Origin: Echinococcus granulosus
Lineage: Eukaryota; Platyhelminthes; Cestoda; Cyclophyllidea; Taeniidae
Direction of reading: 5' to 3'
NCBI RefSeq assembly: GCF_000524195.1
Contig: NW_020170403.1
Coordinates: forward strand, 168,592-232,591
Length of the DNA: 64,000 bases
Position 1 is the first letter of the stretch, and each line of letters opens with the position of its first letter. Below the pieces are notes generated by a model. It was given only the letters and a program-made list of their open reading frames with translations. It did not search any database and was not told the origin of the DNA. Both the position numbers and the translations under genes were made by a program. Below are positions 1-11,900 of this stretch, in pieces.

Positions 1-728
1 TAAGCTATGGTACGATTCCTAAGTGATGAGATTCTTCATTATTTAAAAGGTCGATGCTTTTGAAAAAGAGGAGTGCCTGACGGATCAGGAAGGAAAGTTA
101 TTTCAGCAGGAATCTGCATTCTTCTGTTGTTTTGCAGTTTTTCAGATTTCAGACGCTTTGTCAAACTCTATCCGGGTCGAATGGATATATTTGGGTGACA
201 GGCATACTTCCGCCTGGTCATGTCTTCACAAATAGAAGGAGTTAGATCTGTTGGAATTTTGAGCATCCCTCAAGTTAAGTTCCTCACAGACATGGGGGTT
301 AATAGGTAAATTATTTTCTCACAAGTTCTGCTCGGGAAAATTTGTTTGAGGACTAAATGTAAAAATTTTTGGCGTTTTATGTTTGCATACATCCTGGCAA
401 AGTGAGGTACTTTTGGATTGTAAATGAACTTAACGTGCACGCCCTGTGAATTCAATCGCTTCCATGGCTGAAGGCAATAAAATTAAATGGAAGTATAAAT
501 AAATATGTGGATATATTTATGTATATTATATAAACTTATGGCCACTTCTCCCTCCCTCCAGTCCTTTGTCACCCACCTGCCCGCCCTTCTGCTGACCAAA
601 ATGGTCACGCGAGGCGGCTGCTAGGCGAGCGCTAAACTCACCGCAAATGCATGCTCGGTCAAGGCGCCAGGCTTGGCACTAGCCATTCCGGTCCAGTCAA
701 GGGGATCGGAAGGCAGTAAAGGCGAGGA

Positions 729-751
729 GGGGGGAGGGGGGCAGGTGGGGG
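729..751 (+). other. G-rich run, possible G-quadruplex
   Basis: Three guanine runs of 6, 6 and 5 bases lie within 23 bases, separated by 1 and 5 bases. A 6-base run could supply two tracts, so a quadruplex is possible on the plus strand. No gene start is recognised next to it. Confidence 0.35.
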
Positions 752-3689
752 CAATATGGAAGGATACTTCTCTCGCCCTCGTTCTCACTTTCTCTCTAAT
801 GGTCTACACGGGCACCTTTCCTTCTTTCCCTTCCCCTGTCACATGCTTCAGCCAAGTGAAGTCTCAGCATCGCGTGCGCCCATCTGCCACCGTCATTCGC
901 TCCCAAGCAAGTATGCTCGTATATACACTCAGCCCACTGAAGTAAATTTGCTAACAATGCTGAAGAAAAGGCGCTTAAGTTATTGCTTATGGAATAGGGT
1001 ACTAGGAGTACAACGTGCCTTCAAAACGTTTATATCAAGCGAAAAAATTCTGCCACTTTGGAATGCGAGATCTGTTATGACTCAATGTAATTCAGGACAC
1101 CATTTAAGTGTGCGGCTGGTAAATATCTGACTAGTGAACGATGCGACAAATTAAGAAACTTCTCCTGGGTGATAATTTTCTTGAAAAATTGAGCGGCTGG
1201 TCGGAAGTTGAATCCAGCAATTAATTTTTGGCCATTGGTCTGGTTTTTTGGAATGAGAAGTGAATAAAAAAGCCATTGATTTACTCAAAGTGTTTAGAAA
1301 ATGGATCCTGAGTATTGAATTAGCTTTAGCGACGTCCTCACACCAGTCTGGATGTAGATCTACAGTCGTCGAGGGTAGCCCACGCGGAACTCCCGGGGTC
1401 CCATTTTGCTGATGTGGTTGTTGAGTCACGGGAGGTTTGAATAAATCGCGTAATAACATGCAAAAATTGAATGTACACGTTTTTGTTGAACAGCTCTCTT
1501 CCCATTGTGACCTCTATACCTTGAGCTCCCCGTAATTTTGCCTGTTTGCCGACACGGGGATTGTTTGATAAAAAACTTGCTCACGAGGCGAAAAATGGCA
1601 TCATACGGTGAGCCTCCAGCACACAAGAAAGGTTTTTGGACCAAAAGATAATGATGGCTCCTCCATACTTCAGTGGATTTCATCCATCCCGTTCCCCTGT
1701 TATTAGAGCACTTTGAGCAGTCGTTTTCCAGAGGTTTTCAGCGAAACTGCATAATTACCGCAACACGTGGATTTAGCAAATCGTCTTAAAGCAGAAAGTG
1801 TAAAAGAGCTGCTTGAAGAATCGTCCTAATTCAAATTCTCTACATCTTTGTGACATTCATTATTAGTCAGCCAACTATTTGGTGTTTATACATCCCTGCA
1901 ACATGAATGAAGCCTTAAGCCTTCAAATTTCATTTACCGTACACTTTTTCTAACCACCCGCACTAGCAGTCACTTTAGGGATGATTCCAAAGCACCCATT
2001 TTCTGTTCCGCTTCATCCCTTCCTATGCCGCATAACTTTTAATATGAATATTTATCAAATTGACACTTCTCTTGTGACCAAAAAACTGCAATGGCTGCCT
2101 CCTGTCAATGCTACTTTTTTCACAGTAAGGAATTCATTGAAGCACCAATAGACGTACATATATTCCTTGTAAGGGATAAAAAATTCAACCATTACTCATT
2201 GCTCTGTCACTAATACAGCCTTGAAATTATTCTCAATGCCTTTGTTACAAGGAAAAAGAGGGGTTGGGAATAAGTATGTTGGTAACAAGGGAAGACCTCT
2301 AAGCCAGAGCTGCTTTTCTGATAGAGTGACACTGGGACACAATCAGTCGCATCAAATAGGCACAAAGGGATCACACTACACACCTTCAGCGTGACTTTTA
2401 TTACTGGATAGAGCATTAATCCGCATGATGTCCGACCCATATCCTATGCCACCCGCGTCCGACTCCACCCTCTCCTTCTCCTTCAATGGCGTTAATATAG
2501 CACCCAAACATTGTTAGCGGTTAGATTAAATTGTGTCTCTCCTGGGAGCTGTTTTGTGTGGGTGGGTGGGCGTGCCACACGAGCATGTATCGATAATGAA
2601 GCAACGGCCCGGTCCTACCTCTTCCTCCTCCTCAACTGCTTTAATTCTGTAAATGCTTGCAAGATTGGCAAGAGGCATTGAGTGGGGTCACAGATCAGTT
2701 GGACACGGTTGAGGGGCTTTAATAAATACGCACGCGGGATACACAGTCGTAGACTAAGTGGAATGAATGCATGCGATGCAGCATAGCGAGGGTGGCATGG
2801 TAAGTGGATATCTTCTATACGAATTGAAATGGGGGTATGCTTACCCCTACCAATCATCCAACGGCTGATTGACTAGTTTTGAGAGCAGGGTAAATTAGTC
2901 CATTCGTTGGGCAGATTATATGGCATTTATAAACCCGAGGTCTCTCCCTCTATCCCGATGCCAAAATGTTCAGTGACGAGTCCAGGGTAGTATTTTTTAG
3001 TTTATGAATAATAAAATATTAATCCATCAGATGAAGCCTCACAGGAAAAAAAATAGTTGCGTCAGATTTGAAAAGACTCAAAATAATTGGTACCTACTTA
3101 ATCTATCTCCATACACTACTTGAAACGCCTTTACTTCCAGATTCATAAGGCCTCTGACCAAGAATGTTTCGATGGAATACTTCCGCCAAATTCCAATCAC
3201 AGTTGGATAGTGGAAGATTTTAGGAGAGTTCCGTGTGTTTTGAATACCTTTTGTCCATTTCATAAGCTATAATCCCCTCTTCGTTGACACTGAAAAAGTT
3301 GCTGATTCAAACGATTGTGTTAATTTAACACGACTTTTACATTTGTTTATAATCTAGTAGGAGTGAATTCCAGGAAGAGGGATGCGAGCTAGTTCTACCA
3401 CTTTTTATGCAAATCTTCCATTAACTCCTATGGATAGAAATAGCGGTCAGTACAACAATTCCACGAATTAGGAATGCTGAAAGTTCAGTAAGAAACCTGT
3501 CTTTCGCGACTCGGAGCTAATGTCACTAATCATAGGATGTATGGGACAATGCTTGCCTGTCCAAACAACAAGGCATGGTGCCCGCAAGGCATTGTTTATA
3601 CCACCCAAGAATCAGGTTCGGAGAGGATAGGGAGAATGCGATAAGCAAAAAACCGCTTTCCTGAGAGAACAGAATGTTCCCAGGTGAAT

Positions 3690-4055
3690 GAGTCGGTCGG
3701 TGGGCGTTGCTTCAAAGTGCACTGCCACCATCGCCGCCACCGCTGCTTGACCACTTTACCAGTGTGGGGAAGGGGAGGCAGGAGAGCTTGTGGGAGCGGG
3801 TCCACGCACGCTAACAGCTGCTGCAATCTGATAAAGCCCACCGCGACGACGGAGTCAGGGCCGTGCAGCAGGTAGGCACCTGTTGTATGTCGGTGGTGGC
3901 GGTGGAGGCACAGGTGGAGCGGGAAAAGGCGCCGCTCCGACCGTTCCGTGAATCAGTAGCCTTACCTGCCGCAGAAGATAAAAAAGTAATTAGTAGATGC
4001 ACGCTATGTGTGGCGGTGGCGGCAGCGGCAGCAACCACTGCAGTAACAGCAGAAA
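3690..4055. other. GC-rich patch with imperfect GCC/GGC/GCA triplets
   Basis: The patch is clearly richer in G and C than its surroundings and carries imperfect CCACCGCC, GGTGGCGG and GGCAGCGGCA triplet runs. Donor-like sites occur on the plus strand (GCAGCAG before GTAGGC) and on the minus strand (GCGGCAG before GTAAGG). It could be a promoter island or a non-coding first exon, but no frame resembles a known protein. Confidence 0.3.
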
Positions 4056-6064
4056 GTTAAAAATTAGACCGCTTTGGCAGTAAGGTATGTGTGTTTGTAT
4101 GCGAGAGGGACAGAGAGAGTGGGAAAAGGGTGGCAGTTCCAAATGGGTCTGCGGGCCGTGCATACACTCCATCTCAGTGAAACGAGTTACCCCAAAATGT
4201 TATCACTTGTCAACTGAGTAATAGCATTTGTCGCTAACCGCCACAACCATGAGTAATATTTAATAAAGAGCATTCTGCATAATATTTGAATGTCATAGCC
4301 CTTCAAATTGTTTTTGGAATCGCAAACTGTGTTGTGGTTCAGTTGACGAAGTGATCGAATCTAAATTGTAAGCTTTTTATGGTTCCATCTATAGACAATG
4401 TATCAGTGGTAGCTATGGCGTAACGACGGTGCTCTGTAACTTCAAATAGGTGCATAGAGAATAACTGGAATAAATTTCTGGAAGTTATTGCAATTAACGT
4501 GCTATAAGGATTAACAAGCACCAGATGATTTCTCAATCACAACGCCTAGGAAGTTGTTCTTAACTTAAAGATCTCATTTTTAATGCTTCGTATGCTTTAT
4601 ATTTACATATACTTAAATTGCGCGATTGAATTGGGTAAGATTTTAATTTCTCCTACTTAAAATCAGAAAAGATTACTTCTCCAATAACGCGGTATCCGTT
4701 CCACCCAAATTTAGGGAAACATCTCAAGTGACATTTAAATCGAATGTGAAAGCCCTCTTCTTAGGCCCGCCTAAACATCTTCTTCTGTAGACAAAACTCG
4801 GTTAATGCATTTCCATTTTACCAAATTTAAATTCAAAGTAGGATTATTTAAATATTTGATTGTGTTTTGGAGTGACAAAAAGTGGCGTTGCTTAGCCATC
4901 CAGGGGAGATAGATCGCTCAAAAAACTCATTCTCACACCTTGACATGTTGGACATGCACAGCTGTTGTATCCATGATACCCGTCCAGCGCATACAGTAGT
5001 GAATCACACGCTCAAAGGACCAAACTTTCGCTACCAATTTTTTCTGCTACACCAGACCTAATTTTTGTTCAACACCAGCGACTTTCAGTTTGATCTTGAG
5101 AAAATCATAGGTGTTATAGAAAAAAAAACTTGTCAAAAGAAGGTCATATGCCAGTTTTACGGATACTTGGGCAAGTTGTGGGTTCATGGACAGCAAAAGT
5201 CGATGTTGGATCCTCGTTTGACCATCTTTTTGACCACGTTTCTTACATTCGCTGGGTAGGCATTGTCAAGGCTGCTTAAGAAAACTGATTTGCGGATATT
5301 TGTGCAACCATTCAGTTGGTATTGACATTACAAAATGTTTTTAGTTAACCATGACGCTAAAGTGGACAGACTCCTTTTTTTCCAAAAAACTGAATATCCC
5401 TGGACTATGCTAAGCCTAACCTGGAATGCAAGTTGCTGTATTTGATGTCGTTGGGATGGTCAATCATTTCAACATTTTCCATGCAAATTATGTGTCGGAC
5501 CAAGTTAGCATTCATTTTCTGCTACGCGGGGAATTTTAAACAAAAACGGAATCGAACATTGAGAAAAATCATCAAAATATGTTAGAACGTCCTCTCTGCA
5601 GTCCTATTGGTGGTACCTGTGAATGATAAATGTGACCATGAACATACCGAAGTGTAATGTTCCTCGTTCATTAAAATGCAACGGTTCCCGTAACACCGTT
5701 AAGCAAAAGCAGAAATCATAAAACGGAGTTTGACTCGTGCATATAATTTTGCATATCCTTTTACAATACCTCTTGGGTAATGCGTAGAGATGTGTCCGGT
5801 AGATATGTACATCCAGGTAACCCACCATCAATGCTTGCAAACGCGTTTAATCATGGAAATTTCATATGGGTGGTCCCATTTTTGCCTCGTGGTGTGGCTT
5901 GCTCCTTGCTAATCTGAAAACAAAAATAAGGTAGGGTTCTGCCTTAAAAAAGAACATTATTTGCTTTTTGAGTTTGAGAGATACGTTATAATTTTGCTGG
6001 ATGAGCAAACACTTGTCATATTTGTACATCATTACAGGGAGTAGGTGCCTACATCACTAATTCC

Positions 6065-6765
6065 TCTTGGCACTTCTACTGAATCTGGAGTTTTGTTTAG
6101 GAACTGCATAGGAGAAGCAATGTGCAGGTCTTCCCTTATTGCCATCACTAGTCGTAAGAACACTGGCCTATAAGCAGAGTCATTCAGTAAGGAACAAGTT
6201 TAGACAATTTCGTGGGGATAAGAATTGATGTCTTTTCGCCTTGCTTCTCTGTTCTCGCTTCAGTGCTGCCCAGCTATGTACCCATCTAGCTTCTATCCAG
6301 CTAGTAGAGCGGTGGGGGGTGTGTCGCTTGTTCACTTGATTGCCACCATACAAGTACCGTAGTCAGCTCGGTAACAACTTTTTCTAATAGTTTACAGCCA
6401 CAACTAGTGTCACCTAAGTTGAAAATAGCTCTCTTACAGAACACAGGACTGAGGCAGTTGCTGTAGGCAGACGTCATTTCCAACCCTTCTGTTAGGGTTC
6501 GTCACGGATTATCCCATTCACAGCTTATGCCCTTCTTCTGTCACGTTAAAATTTAGCATTCAGTAGTAGAAATAATGATAATTATACCTTAGATTGCTGC
6601 GACCAAACTGGCACTCCGAGTCATTCCTGAAGATAAATGATAATACTTAAGTAAAAAATGTATTATCGACGTAGGGAGGGGCTAAGGAGCTACTGGCATG
6701 GCCCGGAGGCGGAGTCTTAAGTGTCCATGAAACAAAATAAATAAATAAAGTCGTACAGACACCAC
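6065..6765 (-). mobile_element. Truncated LTR element: internal region plus decayed 5' LTR
   Basis: About 6065-6607 matches, by eye, the internal regions of the elements at 49.1, 55.0, 58.3 and 60.8 kb. The shared landmarks are a CTTCAGTGCTGCCCAGC block, a GCAGACGTCATTT block and a final TTTAGCATTCAGTA block. It runs into a decayed LTR at about 6608-6765 that keeps GACTACTGGCATGGCC-like and GGCGGAGTCTTAAGTG blocks. The far LTR is missing. By the polarity worked out for the family, the element reads on the minus strand. Confidence 0.6.
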
Positions 6766-8052
6766 TAAATAGCTCTGATTAGAATAGGGCAATTTATTTA
6801 GCAGAAAAAATGTGTATTTGTACCTACTATATAGAGTGCAGTAAGTTGATTCAACGCAATCTCAGCCCCATGATACCAAAGTGGAGACCTAACCACATGA
6901 AATCGGAGAGTTTTCTTAGTTAAATATATCATTACAGCGAATATCGTCTTACTGTAGAGTCCCCTTCTTCCTTCAGGGTCTTTCTTCATTAGAATTTTTC
7001 TGTGAGCGTCAGCTTATTGCGAAACAGGGACGCATATGATATGATAAAATCGCATCATAGAGGAGATGCTACCCGCCATGTTAGTAATAGTGAGGTAGTG
7101 AAATTAGCTGGGATTCTGGAACTGTCTTCTCTGCAAGGCGGAGTGAATCGGAAACCTATCAAAGAAGCAGTACCCAAGACTTCATTATGATCTACTGCAA
7201 GCACATCCCGCCTGTCACCCGCTTTCGGTGGCAACATTTGCTTTGGCGGCAACATAAGGTGTTGTCATTTTAGTTGCTGTTTATAACTGGGTCTGATGCA
7301 TTTCCTTAAAGAATTTTTCCGTTTTATCTAAATCCCCTTCCTTCTTGTTGTCGGACATAATGCAGAAATCGAGACTGGGAAAGGTTTTAGTGGCCAACAT
7401 GGTTTGGAGTCCCCACGTTCAGTGATCCAGTACAGATGTCTGCCTTTTTAAATGTCTAGGTTTAATGTTCAGTAAAAGAAATCAGGATTTTTGCTCGCTT
7501 GGGTCAAACTTATATGCTGAGTTCTGGAGTCACCAATGTATTTTCCCAAGCCATCCCTGAAGACGTGAGAGGGGAAGTTCATTATTAACGAAGGGGAGGC
7601 TTGATAGTCTATGATTATGGACAGGATATCACAGTGTCACGTTGGAGGACAAATCGCGTAGTTAAATTTAACGCCAATAGTTCCCTTCAGTACAAAAAAA
7701 AATGTGATGAGCACTTGTGGGAAACCTTCCTCCCTAAAATGTGAGGGTTGATAATTAGGCTTCAAAGGCGTGCTTACATTCCATATCATGACTACCGAAG
7801 AGGCTGCTTAACGTGCGTCTTTACCCTCCCGAAGCAAGGGGGTTTGCTAGATGATTAATCTGGTGTCAGAATCATACGTACAGCTATCTGCAAGTGTGAT
7901 TTACGAAGGCAGAAAAAGTATGAAATAAGTAGTAATGGCGTAAAAGTTGATAGCTTTACCTTTTTTGTCTGCAGAGTTCATGTCTAACTTGTCCAAAGCG
8001 AAATTAGAAGTGGCGGGCTATAAGTGCTTCTTTGTTCCTTTTTTTATTTTAG

Positions 8053-8932
8053 CTGAATGCAACAGATAACGACGAAGGGGACTTTGGAAAGGTAACCTAC
8101 TCTATCATTAGCGGTAATGAGGAGGGCCATTTTGAACTGGATGAACAAACGGGCTGTCTGTACATAAGCAGGCCCTTCACAGCCACTCCAATATCTGCCC
8201 CATCATCAACGTCGACTGTACAGGAGGCGAACTCAACTACCGCTATTAGCACCTCCACAACGAATCTCCTCCTCGAAAACCGTCTCCGAATGCTCTCCTT
8301 TAAGACCTTTCGTTTGTACCTTCGAGCCTCAGACCAAGGCAAACCGGCCCGCACCACGACAGCAGTTCTTGATGTGCGCTTATCTGGATTAAGTGTCCCG
8401 CTGCACAACTCGAAAATTTCTACAACCCTGTCTAGACCCAACACACCTTCCATTCACACTTCCGCTACTTATCGGGAGCAGAAGGTGGTCCGCAGTAGGT
8501 CTAATCAGCAGAATCATCTGTCGAGCGGCAAGCTACAGCAATATCAACAAGATCATGACAATCTCATCTCTACAGAGTCTCTAATCATCATTACAGTTAT
8601 GGTAGCGGCGGTGGCAGCACTTCTTTTCATTGTTGTGCTTCTGGTCACCGCTTGTCTGCGGAAACGGATGTTAACAGAACAGTCGAGGAGGCAGTGCCCT
8701 ACTGCGGTGAAACCCAAGCTGAAAAGTGCTGAATTTGAGCTCCAGTTTGCTGGAGAAGACGGAGAAGGTAATGGTGGTGGTGGTCCTGGCTCGACGATTG
8801 CGAAAAAGATCTACGGCGTCTCGTCGCAGCCACCACCATTTATCGACCCGACCTCCACCTACGTGACGGTCACAAGAAATACACTGAAGGGGGATGACAG
8901 CTGTCATAGAGCGGCTGTAGGAGCTCCCAATG
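8053..8932 (+). CDS. Protocadherin exon: last cadherin repeat, membrane helix, start of tail
   Basis: The acceptor is TTTTTTATTTTAG before 8053 and the donor is GTATGT at 8933. About residues 1-45 and 85-110 form the two halves of a cadherin repeat. Between them is a stretch of about 35 residues rich in Ser and Thr (SAPSSTSTVQEANSTTA...) containing an N-S-T glycosylation site, which looks like an insertion. A Ser/Gln/His-rich stem leads to the transmembrane helix, whose core is VAAVAALLFIVVLLV. Confidence 0.87.
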
Positions 8933-11900
8933 GTATGTTGATTATCTGACTGGATTTTGCCATGACGCATTTCCTCTTCAACGTAAAACCAAGTTTCATA
9001 CTCATTTCCAGATGGAAGTTCTAACTCAACTAAAAGCAGTTTTGTAAGCATCTAATAGGGTGGGTGTGTATTTCTTTCTATCACTATTTAGTACTTTTTT
9101 TTGAACAACAAGTGCCAAGCAATGGATAGGGCAACTGAATTTGTATGACTATGAAGTCATTTTAAATGTCAATAAGGGTTAAAAATAGAAAGTGTTTGAT
9201 GGTGAGGTAGTTGCATTCAATATAGTTCTTACTGCAAAATGACTAAACAACTGTAAATCAACGTTGAAGACGCATCGTAGTTCCAGCACTTTTTTAGGTG
9301 ATCCAGTGGGCAATTCGCAGAGGAATTACAATTTTCCCGAAATGTTTTGTGACGCTCTAGCCATTCTTGGAATATGCAGATCAAGATAAGGCTTTATTAT
9401 AAACGGACCTTCAATCCGCCAAATCTATGCCTGAAACTGCGGAGAGCGAAGGCCAAGTGTGGTCCTTTGGTAGCGTAGTCTAGCACAAAGTAGATCTATT
9501 ATAGTGTAAGTGATGGTACAGTAAAGTTAAGTCTTCCATGTCATCACAATGGTCCCTATAACCAGGCGTTTTGGCGGCTCGCATCCGAACTGATGCTAAA
9601 GTAGAGAGCTCTTGGTATCCCTATGCACCTGCCTTGCGAATCCATTTATCTGACGTCCCACTTCTGACTTCTGTACCCTGACGATTCTATGAACAGATCA
9701 ATCGCCCATGATGGTTCTAGAGGTGTGGTGCGCAATTGGGTTCATTGTCCGGCTTAGGTATAACAAAACAGACTCACTCTTTGATTTCAGATACTTTAAA
9801 GTTGACCATCTTATTATTCTCTCCCCATCTTGATAATCTTACGAGTTCGTTAGCGATTTGGAAACACAAAATCCTCGTGTGTGGCTTGGCCAGAAACAAA
9901 AGTTGAATGACTTTTCCCCTGGCTACATCGTTTTCCTACTTCAATTAGTTAATTTAGCTACCCTCACCAGAGCACCGCAAGTAATAGCTTGGGCATTAAT
10001 TAAATTAGCTCAGATTTTTTGCCCAACCGGACACCACAACTTTACGGCAACACGAACGGAGGACAGTGGAAGCAGGCTACCCCTCCACTCCTCTTAGTGC
10101 ACAGAATCTGCACTGCCTGAGTGATAGGGAAACCCCTTTCTGGGCTTTTGTGTTGGTAGGAGGACTTGTTGGACCCCCCTTCCGTATTGCGAATCACGGA
10201 TGACTACCACACCTCCCACACACAGTCTAATGAAATATGCAATCGCATCATGCGAATTCCTGCGGTATAATAACTATGTTTTCCCACCGTCTTCTTGCTT
10301 TTGAATTATAAAAGAGGTTACATCCCATATCGGTGCAAAATCTGCAAAACTAAAGCGTCCATATAATGTCTGCGAGGGTTCAAATATTCATCTCGTATTC
10401 CATTTAATCCGAAGAAAACTAGCCGCTGACTGAAGACCTCTCGTTTATTCACGCTAGCATGGACTAAATCTATTTTGTCCTTTCTCACTTTTGCGAAATA
10501 GACAACGCCTTTCAGAAACTACACCGATGCCATGACTCCAAAGAGGGTCTGTAAAAACCGTTGACTCAATCTAGAGACCCCTTCTTTCCCTTTCCATTGG
10601 GAAAGACTGAAAAAACTCTTCTAATGTCTACTTTTTTTGGTCTTTTTTTCACAGGGGCATCAATTAGGGGGTTTTAAGTAAATCGGTAAATTAACTAAAC
10701 CATTCTAATTTATCCTAACTGTCAATCCACTAAGCAAGTTGGGATAATGTGGCATCTAATTAAACTGATAAATTAACACGACTGGCCATCAATCAACGTC
10801 TCAAAAGATCTCTACCCGAGGTTGTGATGAATAAAATTAGGCAAAAGACCAACAGTTGAATTAGGAGTTTAAATTATTTAAAAAGGAAGGTGAATGACAT
10901 TCAAGTTAAGTGGACATTTTGGAATTTAGTCTTCTAGAAGGAATGCTATCGTTTCGCCACCACATACAACAGCAGGTAGCAAGTGTGTTCAAGCACCACT
11001 ATTTATAATAGACGTCGGAAATGGCGTGAGCTAGTACAGTCTAACCTCCGGCCATCAGCATGGCAGGTAAAAGCATTAAGAAGTGTAAATGAGTAGAGGA
11101 TTGAGTGAATGCAAGCACGGCAATGAAAGAAGTTTCCTATCAGCGAAAGCGAATCACCACAGTCTACGGATACTTACTCATCAGTTGACGACTTCAAGCA
11201 AGGCACGATGAGAGGGCTGGAACATTCAAAGACTGTCTTACCTAAATCTTCAAGTCGATGAAGATCCGGAAGGCGGTATCTCCATTCCCATCCAAAGGGG
11301 TTGACATTCATTCAACACTGTGAGCATTCAAAGCTTGGAAAATCATATGCTGGATTGTTGAAACGTGTTCATGAAGCGTTGTTTTCTGTGGGACCAGTAA
11401 ACACCTTGAAACCATTCATGAATAACTCTACTACCGAAAAGTCAGTGTGTGCTGGATACCAAACCAGATAGGCTGTTCTAAAACGTTTCGGTCATTATGA
11501 TACATCCTCGGAAGTCAAAGCTTTACACTTGTTGGTGAAACACTAGGATGAATGAATAAATATAGCTGGGATTTGTGTGAAAATGTGTAAGTGTGGCTTT
11601 CATGTCTTGGCGTTTGTAATTCACTGTTATCAACTAAGAGATTATTCACAGGATTAGCCTAGGTTTGTTTAAAATCGAATCAGATTTGTCATTCGTCTAC
11701 GAAAAGATTATTTCTGAGCTGTTTTACGCTTATGACACCGACCTCATTCACTTTTGGATGTTTTGAAGAGCGAGTCGGTGATTGGAACTTTGACAGCTTT
11801 ACTTGAAATGAGTCAGTCGCATTGAATGAACGAAATAATTTTTTTCCCACTACTTGAATACTTATTTAATAATAAGGGAAAGCAAATCAGCCCCAAATTT

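Larger units (their letters stand above)
1..8052. other. No confident gene; intergenic or upstream intron DNA
   Basis: No frame here resembles a known family. Because the exon at 8053 opens in the middle of a cadherin repeat, at least the last part of this stretch must be the intron upstream of it. The stretch also holds a G-rich run at 729-751, a GC-rich triplet-rich patch near 3690-4055 and a broken LTR element at 6065-6765. The remainder is AT-rich and I see nothing else in it. Confidence 0.6.

Noticed and set aside
673..1130. Overlapping plus-strand frames of 90 and 124 codons as a gene
   Set aside because: Low-complexity Gly/Glu and Phe/Pro composition comes from the G-rich and pyrimidine-rich runs; there is no family resemblance and no splice context.
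8671..9051. 126-codon minus-strand frame opposite the protocadherin exon
   Set aside because: It is a shadow of the well-supported protocadherin exon and has no family resemblance.
9198..9225. let-7-like TGAGGTAG string
   Set aside because: Only the first eight to ten bases fit, and I see no hairpin partner; the same short string occurs elsewhere by chance.
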